The notes beneath the pieces are model-generated. The model saw nothing but the letters and a program-made list of their open reading frames with translations. It had not been told where the DNA came from and ran no database searches. Positions 54,242 to 63,440 of a stretch of DNA of 64,000 nt are shown here, piece by piece; position 1 is the first letter of the stretch; each line of letters opens with the position of its first letter. The translations under genes were made by a program, and so were the position numbers. This DNA comes from an uncultured Clostridium sp. (GTDB lineage: Bacteria; Bacillota; Clostridia; TANB77; CAG-508), in the NCBI GenBank assembly GCA_947648215.1, contig CANSMW010000004.1:1-64000 (forward strand). The letters run 5' to 3'.

Positions 54242-55633
54242 ATGAATAAACTCGTTATAAAAGAACTTTTTAGAAATACAAAAAGCTATGTAGAAAAACA
54301 AGTAACTTTGGAAGGATGGGTAAGAACCGTTCGTGATTCCAAAACTTTTGGTTTTTTGGAATTAAATGATGGTACTTTTTTTAAAAATGTACAAATTGTA
54401 TTTACCGATGCCCTACCAAATTTTGAAGAACTTTGTAAATTAACCATTAGCTCTTCGGTAAAAATAACTGGTACTTTGGTAGAAACCAAAAATGCCAAAC
54501 AACCCTTTGAAATTCAAGCAAGCAATATTGAAATTTTAAGTTTGTCGGATGTTTCGTATCCATTACAAAAGAAAAAACACTCTTTTGAATATTTGCGAAC
54601 CATCTCTCATCTTCGCCCAAGAACCAACACCTTTAATGCAGTATTTCGTGTAAGAAGCGTCCTTGCTTTTGCCATTCATGAATTTTTTCAAAACCAAGGT
54701 TTTGTGTATGTCAATACTCCCCTAATTACAGCAAGTGACTGCGAAGGGGCAGGTGAAATGTTCAATGTCAATTCATTTGATTTGGGAAATATTCCAAAAA
54801 CAGAAGATGGCAAAATTGATTTTTCAAAGGACTTTTTTGGAAAATCTGCTCACTTAACCGTAAGTGGTCAATTAAATGGAGAAACGTTTGCACAGGCTTT
54901 TCGCAATATCTATACTTTTGGGCCAACGTTTCGTGCGGAAAATTCAAACACGGTAAAACATGCTGCCGAGTTTTGGATGGTAGAACCAGAAATTTGTTTT
55001 GCGGATTTAACGGATGATATGGATTTAGCAGAAGCCATGATTAAGTATGTTTTCCAATATGTACTAGACCACTGCCCAGAAGAAATGCAATTTTTTAATC
55101 AGTTTATTGATACTGGTTTATTAGACCGAATTAATAATGTGATTCATTCCGATTTTGCAAGAATTACTTATACCGATGCAGTAAAAGAATTAGAAAAAGT
55201 AAATGACAAATTTGAATATAAAGTTTCTTGGGGAGTCGATTTACAAACTGAACATGAACGTTATTTATGTGAAAAAATCTTCCAAAAACCTGTTTTTGTT
55301 ACTGATTATCCAAAAGAAATTAAAGCCTTTTACATGAAACAAAATCCAGATGGAAAAACCGTTGCTGCTGCTGACTTACTAGCTCCCGGTATTGGTGAAA
55401 TTATTGGTGGAAGCCAAAGAGAAGAAAATTACGAGAAACTACTTTCTCGTATGAAAGAACTAGACCTTCCACTAGAAAATTACGAATGGTATTTAGATTT
55501 AAGAAAATATGGAAGCTGTGTTCACTCTGGCTTTGGGTTAGGTTTTGAAAGAGCCATCATGTACCTAACTGGAATGCAAAATATTCGTGATGTTATTCCA
55601 TTTGCCAGAACTCCAAAGAATTGTGAATTTTAG
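54242..55633 (+). CDS. asnS: Asparaginyl-tRNA synthetase
   Basis: 463 aa. OB fold ([20 protein letters not shown]), motif 2 ([20 protein letters not shown]) and motif 3 ([20 protein letters not shown]). It is divergent from aspS. AAAGGA precedes the ATG. No in-frame CGG. Confidence 0.97.
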   Translation: MNKLVIKELFRNTKSYVEKQVTLEGWVRTVRDSKTFGFLELNDGTFFKNVQIVFTDALPNFEELCKLTISSSVKITGTLVETKNAKQPFEIQASNIEILSLSDVSYPLQKKKHSFEYLRTISHLRPRTNTFNAVFRVRSVLAFAIHEFFQNQGFVYVNTPLITASDCEGAGEMFNVNSFDLGNIPKTEDGKIDFSKDFFGKSAHLTVSGQLNGETFAQAFRNIYTFGPTFRAENSNTVKHAAEFWMVEPEICFADLTDDMDLAEAMIKYVFQYVLDHCPEEMQFFNQFIDTGLLDRINNVIHSDFARITYTDAVKELEKVNDKFEYKVSWGVDLQTEHERYLCEKIFQKPVFVTDYPKEIKAFYMKQNPDGKTVAAADLLAPGIGEIIGGSQREENYEKLLSRMKELDLPLENYEWYLDLRKYGSCVHSGFGLGFERAIMYLTGMQNIRDVIPFARTPKNCEF

Positions 55634-55649
55634 GGAATTTGTAGCCATA

Positions 55650-55838
55650 GAACCCCCAGTCGCTCCGCGACAGCCCCCTTGTTAAAGGGGCTTTTTTGTG
55701 TGTCTTCGAAGTTTGTATGCAATGAGTAAGTGCAAAAAATAGTATTTAAAATTATACTTTGCATATTCTTACGAAGCAGTGCCAGAGACCCCTTTAACAA
55801 GGGGGCTGGCACGCGGAAGCGTGACTGGGGGTTCTTAC
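55650..55838. repeat. 190-bp palindromic intergenic repeat
   Basis: Full copy of the aacccccagtcg family: gaacccccagtcgctccgcg, then cttgttaaaggggc, with the inverted version at 55785-55838 ending gactgggggttctta. It lies between convergent asnS and proS and may serve both as terminator. Confidence 0.8.
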
Positions 55839-55841
55839 ATT

Positions 55842-57122
55842 TTATTTTATTCTCTCGATCAATTCTTCTTCCGAAATCACTTCTTTTTCACCTGTCTTCG
55901 TATTCTCGAATTCCACAAAACCGTTTTCTACCTTATCGCCTAATACCACCATAAATGGGGTTCCTAGTACTTTGCAATCTTTCATTTTTGCTCCCATACT
56001 GGTATTTTCTCTATCATCTAAAATAGCACCAATTCCCTTATTTTTTAAGGTTTCGTATAGCGCATTTGCTTGTTTTTGTTTTTCTTCGTTTTCTATTTTT
56101 GGAATAATTTGTACTTGGTATGGTGCGATTTCTTTTGGTAGAGAAATTCCTACTACCTTTCCATTTTCATCTTGAATGGCAGAATTTTCGTAAATGGTTG
56201 CAACCGTTCTACTTACCCCAATTCCATAACATCCCATATAATAATTTTGTGTTTTTCCTTCTTTGGTAATGTAGTTTGCTTTCATCATTTCAGAATATCT
56301 GGTTCCTAGTTGAAAAATGTGTCCTAATTCGATGGTTCTTTTCTCTTGTAGTCTCGAAATATCGGTAATTCCATATTCTTTTTGTAAATATTCTTTATAA
56401 TCTTCTTTTTCTAAAATTTCGGTATTTAAGCCAATCTTTGTTTCTTCGTCATACAAAATCGTGTCTTCTCCAATTTCCGAAATCATCATGAATTCTTCGC
56501 TTTTCTTTCCACCCATAGCACCATTATCAGCTACTACTGGGATGACTGGTAATCCCAATCTCCTAAATATTTCTAAATAAGCATCTCGAACGTTTTGATA
56601 GCTTTGTACTAGGTCCTCTTCCCCTTCGTTAAAGCTATAAGCATCCATCATGGTAAAGGATTTTCCTCTTAATAAATAACCTCTGGTTCGAATTTCATTT
56701 CGATACTTTTCTCCAATTTGGTAAAAGGTTGCTGGTAAGTGTTTATAGGATTTTAACTTTTCCTTTGCAAATTCAACGACTGCCTCTTCCCCTGTTGGAG
56801 CTAAACAAAAGGTCCCTTTATTCGATTCAATGGTTAGCATTGTGCCTTCCCCTACATAATGGTCCCATCTTCCAGAATTTTTCCAAATGGCATCTGGTTG
56901 TAAAGTAGGAAGTGATACTTCAATACATCCGTATTCATTTAACACTCCTTCGATTACACTTTCTACTTTTCTTTTTACTAAAAATGGAATATGACCATAT
57001 GCCATAATTCCTGCCCCATATTGTACAAGTTGCCCAGATTGCATTAACATATCTTGTACTGGGTACATCTCATCTAAATTATTGATTCGCATGGTTCCAA
57101 TTCCTGCATTTGATAATCTCAT
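55842..57122 (-). CDS. proS: Prolyl-tRNA synthetase, short form without the INS editing domain
   Basis: 426 aa. Motif 2 (FYQIGEKYRNEIRTRGYLLR), motif 3-like (MGCYGIGVSRTVATIYENSA) and a C-terminal anticodon-binding domain are present. Between the catalytic motifs only a short linker (residues about 220-265) replaces the roughly 180-residue INS domain of the usual bacterial enzyme, so cis-editing of alanyl-tRNA is probably absent. Confidence 0.93.
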   Translation of the reverse strand: MRLSNAGIGTMRINNLDEMYPVQDMLMQSGQLVQYGAGIMAYGHIPFLVKRKVESVIEGVLNEYGCIEVSLPTLQPDAIWKNSGRWDHYVGEGTMLTIESNKGTFCLAPTGEEAVVEFAKEKLKSYKHLPATFYQIGEKYRNEIRTRGYLLRGKSFTMMDAYSFNEGEEDLVQSYQNVRDAYLEIFRRLGLPVIPVVADNGAMGGKKSEEFMMISEIGEDTILYDEETKIGLNTEILEKEDYKEYLQKEYGITDISRLQEKRTIELGHIFQLGTRYSEMMKANYITKEGKTQNYYMGCYGIGVSRTVATIYENSAIQDENGKVVGISLPKEIAPYQVQIIPKIENEEKQKQANALYETLKNKGIGAILDDRENTSMGAKMKDCKVLGTPFMVVLGDKVENGFVEFENTKTGEKEVISEEELIERIK

Positions 57123-57235
57123 ATTTTTCCCTCATTTCTCTATTTTTTAAATTGCATTCTACTCTTTTTGTTCTAATTTCTTACTTTTCTTATTCTGTTT
57201 TCTTCTTATCTTTTGTTCCACTTCATTTCTGCCTT

Positions 57236-57874
57236 TTATTCTTTTTCCTCATCTTCCCTTTCGGGGTTAGGAGCCTCTTCATTCTCTTTTCTTTGCTCCT
57301 CTAAAATGTCATCAATGACAATTTGTTGGTTTTCATCCATTTTATATTTTGGCAAACTTGGCAAACTTTCCAAATTCATATAACCAAACATTTTTAAGAA
57401 ATTAGTGGTAGTACGGTAAGACATTGGTTTTCCTGGTGCATCGGTTTTTCCTGCCTCTTCAACTAAATTATATTCCATTAATTTATAAATAGTCGCATCC
57501 GAATTCACTCCACGAATTGCTTCTATCTCTGCTCTGCTTACTCCTGTATTATAAGCAATAATAGAAAGAATTTCTAAAGCAGCATTGGATAAATTTGGTT
57601 TACTTCTTTTATCTAAAATGGGATAAACAAATTCGTAATATTCCTTTTTGGTACACATTTGATAAGCATCACCAATACGAATAATTTGAATTCCTCTTCG
57701 TTTTTGGTCATACTCTTCTTTTAATGTCTCCATAATAGTCGTAACATCTTCTTCGTTTATCTCTAGGCTTGACACAAACTCTTTTATTTTAACTTCTCGA
57801 CCTGCCGCAAACAGGATCGCCTCCAAACCCGCTTTTACTTGTTCAATTTCCATACTTTTTTCCTTTACCTGCAT
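57236..57874 (-). CDS. scpB: Segregation and condensation protein B
   Basis: 212 aa. Two winged-helix domains: VKAGLEAILFAAGREVKIKE at the start and LSNAALEILSIIAYNTGVSR plus GVNSDATIYKLMEYNLVEEA in the second half, with a charged tail. It works with SMC and ScpA in chromosome segregation. scpA is not adjacent here; the GH18 gene lies 6 bp upstream. Confidence 0.95.
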   Translation of the reverse strand: MQVKEKSMEIEQVKAGLEAILFAAGREVKIKEFVSSLEINEEDVTTIMETLKEEYDQKRRGIQIIRIGDAYQMCTKKEYYEFVYPILDKRSKPNLSNAALEILSIIAYNTGVSRAEIEAIRGVNSDATIYKLMEYNLVEEAGKTDAPGKPMSYRTTTNFLKMFGYMNLESLPSLPKYKMDENQQIVIDDILEEQRKENEEAPNPEREDEEKE

Positions 57875-57880
57875 TCATTT

Positions 57881-59569
57881 TCATTTTAATTTTTCTTGTA
57901 CTAAATTCCAAATATCCTCATTTTCTCGGTCTTTTTCCCAAAAGGCACTTCCTGCTAGTTCATATTGATTGATTAAATCGATTTTTGCACGGATAGAATC
58001 CGTATCTTCTATCCACATTTGGTATTTGTCACTTCCTTTTGTGTATTCTACATAATATTGTTTTGTAAGTTCATCCCAATTTTTAGATACATCTGTTGGT
58101 AAACTTTGTTCTACTTTGTTCATATTCACCACAGAACTAGTTACTTTTCCATTTTTGTCTGTTTTCCATAGTCTTGTATATAATGGCATTCCTAAAATAA
58201 TTTTTTCTTTTGGTACATCTTCTTGTCCTAAGAATTTTTTAATATTAGCTTCTACCCAATCACATCCTGCAACAGTTCCTACTCCTGTGCTTGTTCCATG
58301 TTGATCATATGCCATAAACATAATGTAATCCGAGGCTTTTGCTAAAGCATCCCTATCAAAGCATAAGGACCAATTTTCACTTCCATCTGGTGCTGTTACA
58401 TCAACAGAAGTTACAATTCCATATTCTCTTAAACGTGGAGCAAGTTCTATAATAAACCTAGAATACGCATCTTTGTCTTCCATATTCATAAATTCAAAAT
58501 CCACATTAATACCATCTACTTTGTATTTGGTTGCAAGTTGTATAATCTGTTCAATCATTTCGGTTCTTAGGGCATAATTATTTAATATTTCTGATGTTTT
58601 TGCTTTCATTGAATTATTCGAGAACATTGGCCAAACTTTGTATCCTTTTTCTTTTGCCCATGCAATATAAGCTTCTCCTCCCCTCGTAGTATTATCGTTA
58701 ATAACGACACCATCTGCATTTTTTAACGAAAAGAAGGATGGGCTTACTACATTAATCCCTGGTATAGTTTCGTTTCTAACTGGTGCCTCTACATATTCAG
58801 AATAATAATCCCATACTAGATTGACTTTTCCTGCAATTTGTGGCTTTTTTTCTAATTTTTCTCTTACTGTTGTTTTGTTTGCTAGTTTATCCGATTTGAT
58901 ATAACCAATCTTTCCATTTCCTGTACGAATACGGCTATATCCGTCTTTTTCTGAAATAACAACTACTTTAGAACCTTGTTCTAGTTTATCTACGGTTCTA
59001 GCAATCAATTTGGTGGTTGCTTTTACGGTTACTTTTTTGGAAGTATCCGCTTTTATTAATTCTCTATCTAAAGAATCTAATGTAATGACTTTATTATCAA
59101 TATTCTCAATTTCAAGATTATATATTTTTGCCATTTCTGAAATTGGTAAATAAAATACACCATCTTTTCTTAGTGCACCATCTACTAATTTTACCTCTGC
59201 ACTATTTACCATCATCTTTTTTTGAGTTAAAGAAAGAACTGCCACTTTTGTATCCGAAGTTGTAATAATTTGATTGTTTGTTTTGTCATAGTAAATCTGT
59301 CCATCAAAATAGTTTTCAATATCCTCCATAGATGCATATACAACATTACTTTCATTAATCCATATATCATGTTTTAGTTTTCCTGTTACATTATTGTTAT
59401 TGATAATAAAATTAATTTTGCCTTCATTTGGGTCTTTTTTAAAGTTTGGTGAAATAATTAAAACAATACAAGCGACAATCAGTAATGCTCCCACAACAAC
59501 AATTTTCTTCCAAATATCCTTTTTTTCTTTCTTAACTTTGGCTCTTTTTCCTTCTTTACTGTTTTCCAT
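57881..59569 (-). CDS. Membrane-anchored GH18 glycosidase with stalk and SH3 domains
   Basis: 562 aa. N-terminal membrane helix (IVVVGALLIVACIVLIISP), then a copper-amine-oxidase-like stalk domain (residues 50-170), an SH3-type domain (VTVKATTKLIARTVDKLEQG, then RIRTGNGKIGYIKSDKLA) and GH18 chitinase-like catalysis from about residue 250, with the DGINVDFEF catalytic motif. Likely acts on peptidoglycan or spore cortex sugars, as in SleL/YaaH-type enzymes. Confidence 0.85.
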   Translation of the reverse strand: MENSKEGKRAKVKKEKKDIWKKIVVVGALLIVACIVLIISPNFKKDPNEGKINFIINNNNVTGKLKHDIWINESNVVYASMEDIENYFDGQIYYDKTNNQIITTSDTKVAVLSLTQKKMMVNSAEVKLVDGALRKDGVFYLPISEMAKIYNLEIENIDNKVITLDSLDRELIKADTSKKVTVKATTKLIARTVDKLEQGSKVVVISEKDGYSRIRTGNGKIGYIKSDKLANKTTVREKLEKKPQIAGKVNLVWDYYSEYVEAPVRNETIPGINVVSPSFFSLKNADGVVINDNTTRGGEAYIAWAKEKGYKVWPMFSNNSMKAKTSEILNNYALRTEMIEQIIQLATKYKVDGINVDFEFMNMEDKDAYSRFIIELAPRLREYGIVTSVDVTAPDGSENWSLCFDRDALAKASDYIMFMAYDQHGTSTGVGTVAGCDWVEANIKKFLGQEDVPKEKIILGMPLYTRLWKTDKNGKVTSSVVNMNKVEQSLPTDVSKNWDELTKQYYVEYTKGSDKYQMWIEDTDSIRAKIDLINQYELAGSAFWEKDRENEDIWNLVQEKLK

Positions 59570-59761
59570 TAAAATTCTCCTTTTTCTTTTTTAGTATGCT
59601 ACTACTATATCATAAAATACATTTTTCGCAAATAATTTTAAAAGAATTTTAAGAAAATTTCTCTTTTGGACTCCATACAATTTACTTAAAATCCTGTAAA
59701 ACTATTTCTTTTTTCCATATTTTATAGTATAATAGTACTGTAGTTTTAAAAAGTGAGGTTG

Positions 59762-60202
59762 ATGTTTATGTGGCAAGTATGGTTAGTTATTTCTGGAATT
59801 TGTTTTATTTTAGAAATTATTACAATTGGTTTTTTAGTATTTTGGTTTGCCATTGGTGCTTTCATTACCGCTCTTGTTAGTTTGTTTACCGATAATATTA
59901 TTGTTCAAACCACTGTATTTGTCCTTAGTTCTACTGCCTTACTATTTCTTACAAAACCATTTGTAAAAAAATTTTCTAAAGAAGATAAAGTTCAAACCAA
60001 TGCTTATTCTGTCATTGGAAAAAAAGGAATTGTTACAAAAGAAATCTCAGAAAAGACAGGAATTGGCTTAGTTAGCGTTGGTAGTGAGGTTTGGACTGCA
60101 AAAGCTTCTTCTTCTATTTCCAAAAATAGTGAAGTCATCATAAAAGAAATTGATGGTGTAAAAGTAATTGTTGAACCTATTACAGAGCCTGTTTTAAAAT
60201 AG
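59762..60202 (+). CDS. NfeD-like membrane protein
   Basis: About 146 aa. Membrane segments (LVISGICFILEIITIGFLVF, FAIGAFITALVSLF and IVQTTVFVLSSTALLFL) precede an OB-fold domain (SVIGKKGIVTKEISEKTGIG). NfeD proteins pair with SPFH/stomatin partners, and one follows directly. Start ATG 59762 or 59768; a TATAAT lies at 59728. Confidence 0.85.
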   Translation: MFMWQVWLVISGICFILEIITIGFLVFWFAIGAFITALVSLFTDNIIVQTTVFVLSSTALLFLTKPFVKKFSKEDKVQTNAYSVIGKKGIVTKEISEKTGIGLVSVGSEVWTAKASSSISKNSEVIIKEIDGVKVIVEPITEPVLK

Positions 60203-60243
60203 TTTTTGATATTTTTATATATATTTTTTAAGGAGGATTGATT

Positions 60244-61146
60244 ATGGCATTTTTAATTATATTATTAGTCATTATAGTAATTATCGCATTTAAATCAATT
60301 AAAATTGTTAAACAAGCCGAGGTGTACATTATTGAAAGACTTGGTAAATATCACAAAATTGCAGATGCTGGTCTTACCATTATTGTTCCATTTATTGACC
60401 ATGTTCGTAGTGTTGTAAGTTTAAAACAACAAACCATGGATATTCCACCTCAAGGCGTTATTACCAAAGATAATGTTACGATTACAATTGATACAGTTGT
60501 ATTCTATAAAATAACCGACCCTGCAAAAGCAGTGTACGAAATTCAAAGTTTGAAAAAAGGTATTGAATACCTAGCCATTACCACCATTCGTGATATTGTT
60601 GGTAAAATGGACTTAGATGCTACCTTTAGTTCAAGAGATGCGATTAACGACCAATTACGTGTCATCTTAGATGAAGCAACCGACCAATGGGGATGTAAAG
60701 TTGACCGTGTAGAAATTAAGGATATTACCCCACCTGCTGATATTCGTGATGCAATGGAAAAACAAATGAATGCAGAACGTAATAAAAGAGCTTTAATTTT
60801 ACAAGCAGAAGGAGAAAGACAATCTGCCATTACCATTGCTGAAGGACAAAAAGAAGCTGCCATTTTACAAGCAGAAGCTGACCGTGAAGCAAAAATAAGA
60901 CGTGCAGCCGGTGAAGCAGACGCCATCAAAAAAGTAGCAGAAGCAAAAGCAAAAGAAGTAGAAATGATTTATGCTGCAATGAAAAAAGCCGAACCAGACG
61001 ATAAGTTAGTCCAACTAAAATCGTTAGAAGCATTAGAAGAAGTTGCCAAAGGAGATGCCAACAAAGTGTTTATTCCATTTGAAGCGACAAAAGCACTCTC
61101 TAGCTTAGGGGCTATCAAAGAAATTTTTAATGATGAAAAGAAATAA
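60244..61146 (+). CDS. SPFH/stomatin-family membrane protein
   Basis: About 300 aa. N-terminal hairpin anchor, the SPFH domain (QAEVYIIERLGKYHKIADAG, then VVSLKQQTMDIPPQGVITKD) and a long Ala/Glu/Lys coiled coil (residues 180-250) as in QmcA/HflK relatives. AAGGAGG six bases before ATG 60244. It forms membrane microdomain scaffolds with NfeD. Confidence 0.9.
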   Translation: MAFLIILLVIIVIIAFKSIKIVKQAEVYIIERLGKYHKIADAGLTIIVPFIDHVRSVVSLKQQTMDIPPQGVITKDNVTITIDTVVFYKITDPAKAVYEIQSLKKGIEYLAITTIRDIVGKMDLDATFSSRDAINDQLRVILDEATDQWGCKVDRVEIKDITPPADIRDAMEKQMNAERNKRALILQAEGERQSAITIAEGQKEAAILQAEADREAKIRRAAGEADAIKKVAEAKAKEVEMIYAAMKKAEPDDKLVQLKSLEALEEVAKGDANKVFIPFEATKALSSLGAIKEIFNDEKK

Positions 61147-61346
61147 TAAAAAATGTAAGTCCAAAGGGGATTCGATAGCCGAATCCCCTATTACTGTTTC
61201 AACATTATTAAATTTAATTTCCCACCATTTATCATTGGCTCTTATAAGTTTGATATTGCTACTTAGATAATATACCTCATCGTATTTCACTACAAGACGT
61301 ATATTTTATATATTTGACTGTTATTGTTCAGACATAATTCACTTTT
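61147..61346. other. Gap with a hairpin after the SPFH gene
   Basis: ggggattcg / cgaatcccc (about 61168-61190) is a likely terminator for the NfeD-SPFH pair. Nothing else is supported. Confidence 0.5.
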
Positions 61347-61550
61347 AAGAACCCCCAGTCAGCTTCGCTGACAGCCCCCTTGTTAAAGGGGCTTTCTTGC
61401 AAGGCTTCGCAAGGATACGTAAATTTAAATTATTCGTAGAATATTATTTTTATTATTATTTTGCACTTATTTATTACATACAAACTTCGGAGCATTTACA
61501 GGAAAGCCCCTTTAACAAGGGGGCTGCCGCGGAGCGGCTGGGGGTTCTTA
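61347..61550. repeat. 200-bp palindromic intergenic repeat
   Basis: Full copy of the aacccccagtcg family, with variant inner hairpin gtcagcttcgctgac at the left and ccgcggagcgg at the right end. The variable inner stems keep pairing, which suggests selection on structure. Confidence 0.8.
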
Positions 61551-61603
61551 AAAGCAATTAATATAAAAAATTATTACCTCTGAATTGTTATATTTGACTT
61601 TTA

Positions 61604-62312
61604 TTAATGAATTCGCATTAATTTAAAATCCAAATAATCCCCACTAACTAGATTAAATTCAATTCCTTCTATCTTTCCTTCAATGGCGTCTTTGTGGGAA
61701 TGGGAATGTAAATGCCCATACATACATTTTTGTACATGGTATAGTTTCATGGTTTCTACAAATTGTAGCTCTAGTTTGTTTAGGATAGCTGAATTGGTAA
61801 TTGGTGGATAGTGCATGAAGACATAAATTGGCTTATCTTCTCCGTATTTGGTTATTCCTTCATGGAGGGATAATTCTAGCCTTCCTAATTCACGGTTTAG
61901 TATTTTTCCTTGTCCTTCTAAATCGTTTAAGGTCCAGCCTCTTGTTCCGGTTAGGATAATTCCTTCGTAAAAAAAGCTATTATTAAATAAAAAATCAATC
62001 GTATCAAAATGGTTTTCGGCTAAATAATTTTTCATTTTGGTTATGGTTGTCCACCAATAATCGTGGTTTCCTTTTAATAAGATTTTTCTTCCTGGTAACT
62101 CGTTTAGGTATTGGAAATCGAGATACGCCTCTTCTAGACTCATAGCCCATGAAAAATCACCGTGGTAATACCACGACATCGTCGTTCTTTACTTTTTTTA
62201 ACCAATCTTCTTTTATTTTTTGTTCGTGATTTTCCCAATTGTCTCCAAAAATGTTCATTGGTTTTGGATTTTTGAAAGACAAATGTAAATCGGCTATTAC
62301 ATAGATTGCCAT
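61604..62312 (-). CDS. Calcineurin-like metallophosphoesterase, read through a +1 shift at CGG
   Basis: MAIYVIADLHLSFKNPKPMN (DLH metal motif), then NDDVVVLP and zero frame hits CGG TGA. Skipping the C of CGG (62160-62162) turns CCA CGG TGA into CCA GGT GAT and gives LPGDFSWAMSLEEAYLDFQY, then KGNHDYWW and YGHLHSHSH. All four metal motifs (DLH, GD, GNHD, GHLH) appear only in the restored 235-aa protein; the GD motif itself is built at the shift. The substrate is unknown. Confidence 0.92.
62160..62162 (-). other. CGG shift site 10 (metallophosphoesterase)
   Basis: Zero-frame TTA CCA CGG TGA; restored frame TTA CCA GGT GAT TTT. The four-base unit is CGGT. A stop codon follows the CGG directly, as in the prfB frameshift layout but with CGG as the slow codon. 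Confidence 0.92.
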
Positions 62313-62372
62313 GTTTATTTCCTTTCTTTATTTTTCTTATCATCTAGTAATCGAGTCGATGTGGGCCTCCCC

Positions 62373-63377
62373 CTATAACATGCCTATTTTTAAATTAGGA
62401 ATGGCGTTTAAGGATAAATCGGAGGTTTCTCCTTGTATAAAATGATAATACCCAGCAGAGGCTATCATAGCAGCATTATCGGTGCATAGCGAAAGTTCTG
62501 GATAATATACTTCTACTCCCTCTTCTTGTCCCATTTTAAAAAAAGCTTCTCTTATATGAAAATTGGCAGAAACGCCTCCTGCAATTGCTAATTTTTTTAC
62601 GTTTAATTGCTGTAAGGCTTTTTTGGTATTGGTAAGGAGCATATCAATTACTGTTTGTTCAAAACTGGCACATAAATCCGCCTTATTTACTTCTGGATTT
62701 TTATGGTACAAATTTAAAATTGCCGTTTTAATTCCACTAAAACTAAAATCCAAACTATTATCAAAATACGTATGTGGTAACGGAATATTCACCTTTCCTT
62801 CTTTTGCAAGTTTATCAATTTTGGGTCCTCCCGGATAGGGTAAGCCAATTACTCTTGCTACTTTATCGAAAGCCTCTCCTATGGCATCATCTCTTGTGTG
62901 TGCTAATATTTCAAATTCAGTATAGTCTTTGATGTGGACTAAATGGGTATGTCCACCTGATATTACCAAGCATAAAAATGGTGGCTGTAAATCTTTATGA
63001 GTAATATAGTTTGCTGCAATATGCCCCTCAATGTGGTTTACTCCTACCAATGGTTTATTAAGAGCATATGCTAATGCTTTTGCATAGGCAACTCCTACTA
63101 AAAGAGCTCCTACTAATCCCGGACCATAGGTTGGGCAAATAGCGGAAATTTCCTCATAAGAAATGTTTGCTTGTTCTAGTGCTTCTTTGGTAACGGCTGA
63201 AATAGCTTCTACATGATTTCTGGATGCAATTTCTGGCACCACTCCTCCAAATTGTTTATGAATATCAATTTGAGAATGTATCACGTTAGAAAGAACCTCT
63301 CTTCCATTTTTTACAACTGCAACAGAAGTTTCATCACAACTTGATTCAATTCCTAGTGTATAAATATCTTTCTTCAT
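62373..63377 (-). CDS. tsaD: tRNA N6-adenosine threonylcarbamoyltransferase
   Basis: 334 aa. [19 protein letters not shown] at the start, the metal-binding [13 protein letters not shown], and [31 protein letters not shown] and [13 protein letters not shown]. Adds the t6A modification to ANN-decoding tRNAs. No in-frame CGG. Confidence 0.97.
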   Translation of the reverse strand: MKKDIYTLGIESSCDETSVAVVKNGREVLSNVIHSQIDIHKQFGGVVPEIASRNHVEAISAVTKEALEQANISYEEISAICPTYGPGLVGALLVGVAYAKALAYALNKPLVGVNHIEGHIAANYITHKDLQPPFLCLVISGGHTHLVHIKDYTEFEILAHTRDDAIGEAFDKVARVIGLPYPGGPKIDKLAKEGKVNIPLPHTYFDNSLDFSFSGIKTAILNLYHKNPEVNKADLCASFEQTVIDMLLTNTKKALQQLNVKKLAIAGGVSANFHIREAFFKMGQEEGVEVYYPELSLCTDNAAMIASAGYYHFIQGETSDLSLNAIPNLKIGML

Positions 63378-63440
63378 TTTTTATTTCCTTTTTCTATTTT
63401 GATTCTTTTACTTTAAACGGCTCGATGTAGGCATCGAACT

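Noticed and set aside
61105..61290. Minus-strand open frame after the SPFH gene
   Set aside because: It overlaps the 3' end of the SPFH gene and a terminator hairpin, with no ribosome site.
4662..62312. Sequencing or assembly error as the cause of the ten frame breaks
   Set aside because: Random errors should hit any codon phase and any sequence. All ten breaks are the same type (one extra base), at CGG in zero frame, and always before a GGN codon in the restored frame. The frame breaks in true pseudogenes here (8939, 9676) look different. Raw reads are still needed to close the point.
4662..62312. Simple reassignment of CGG to another amino acid or to stop
   Set aside because: Reassignment alone does not change frame; every site needs one base skipped to restore the protein.
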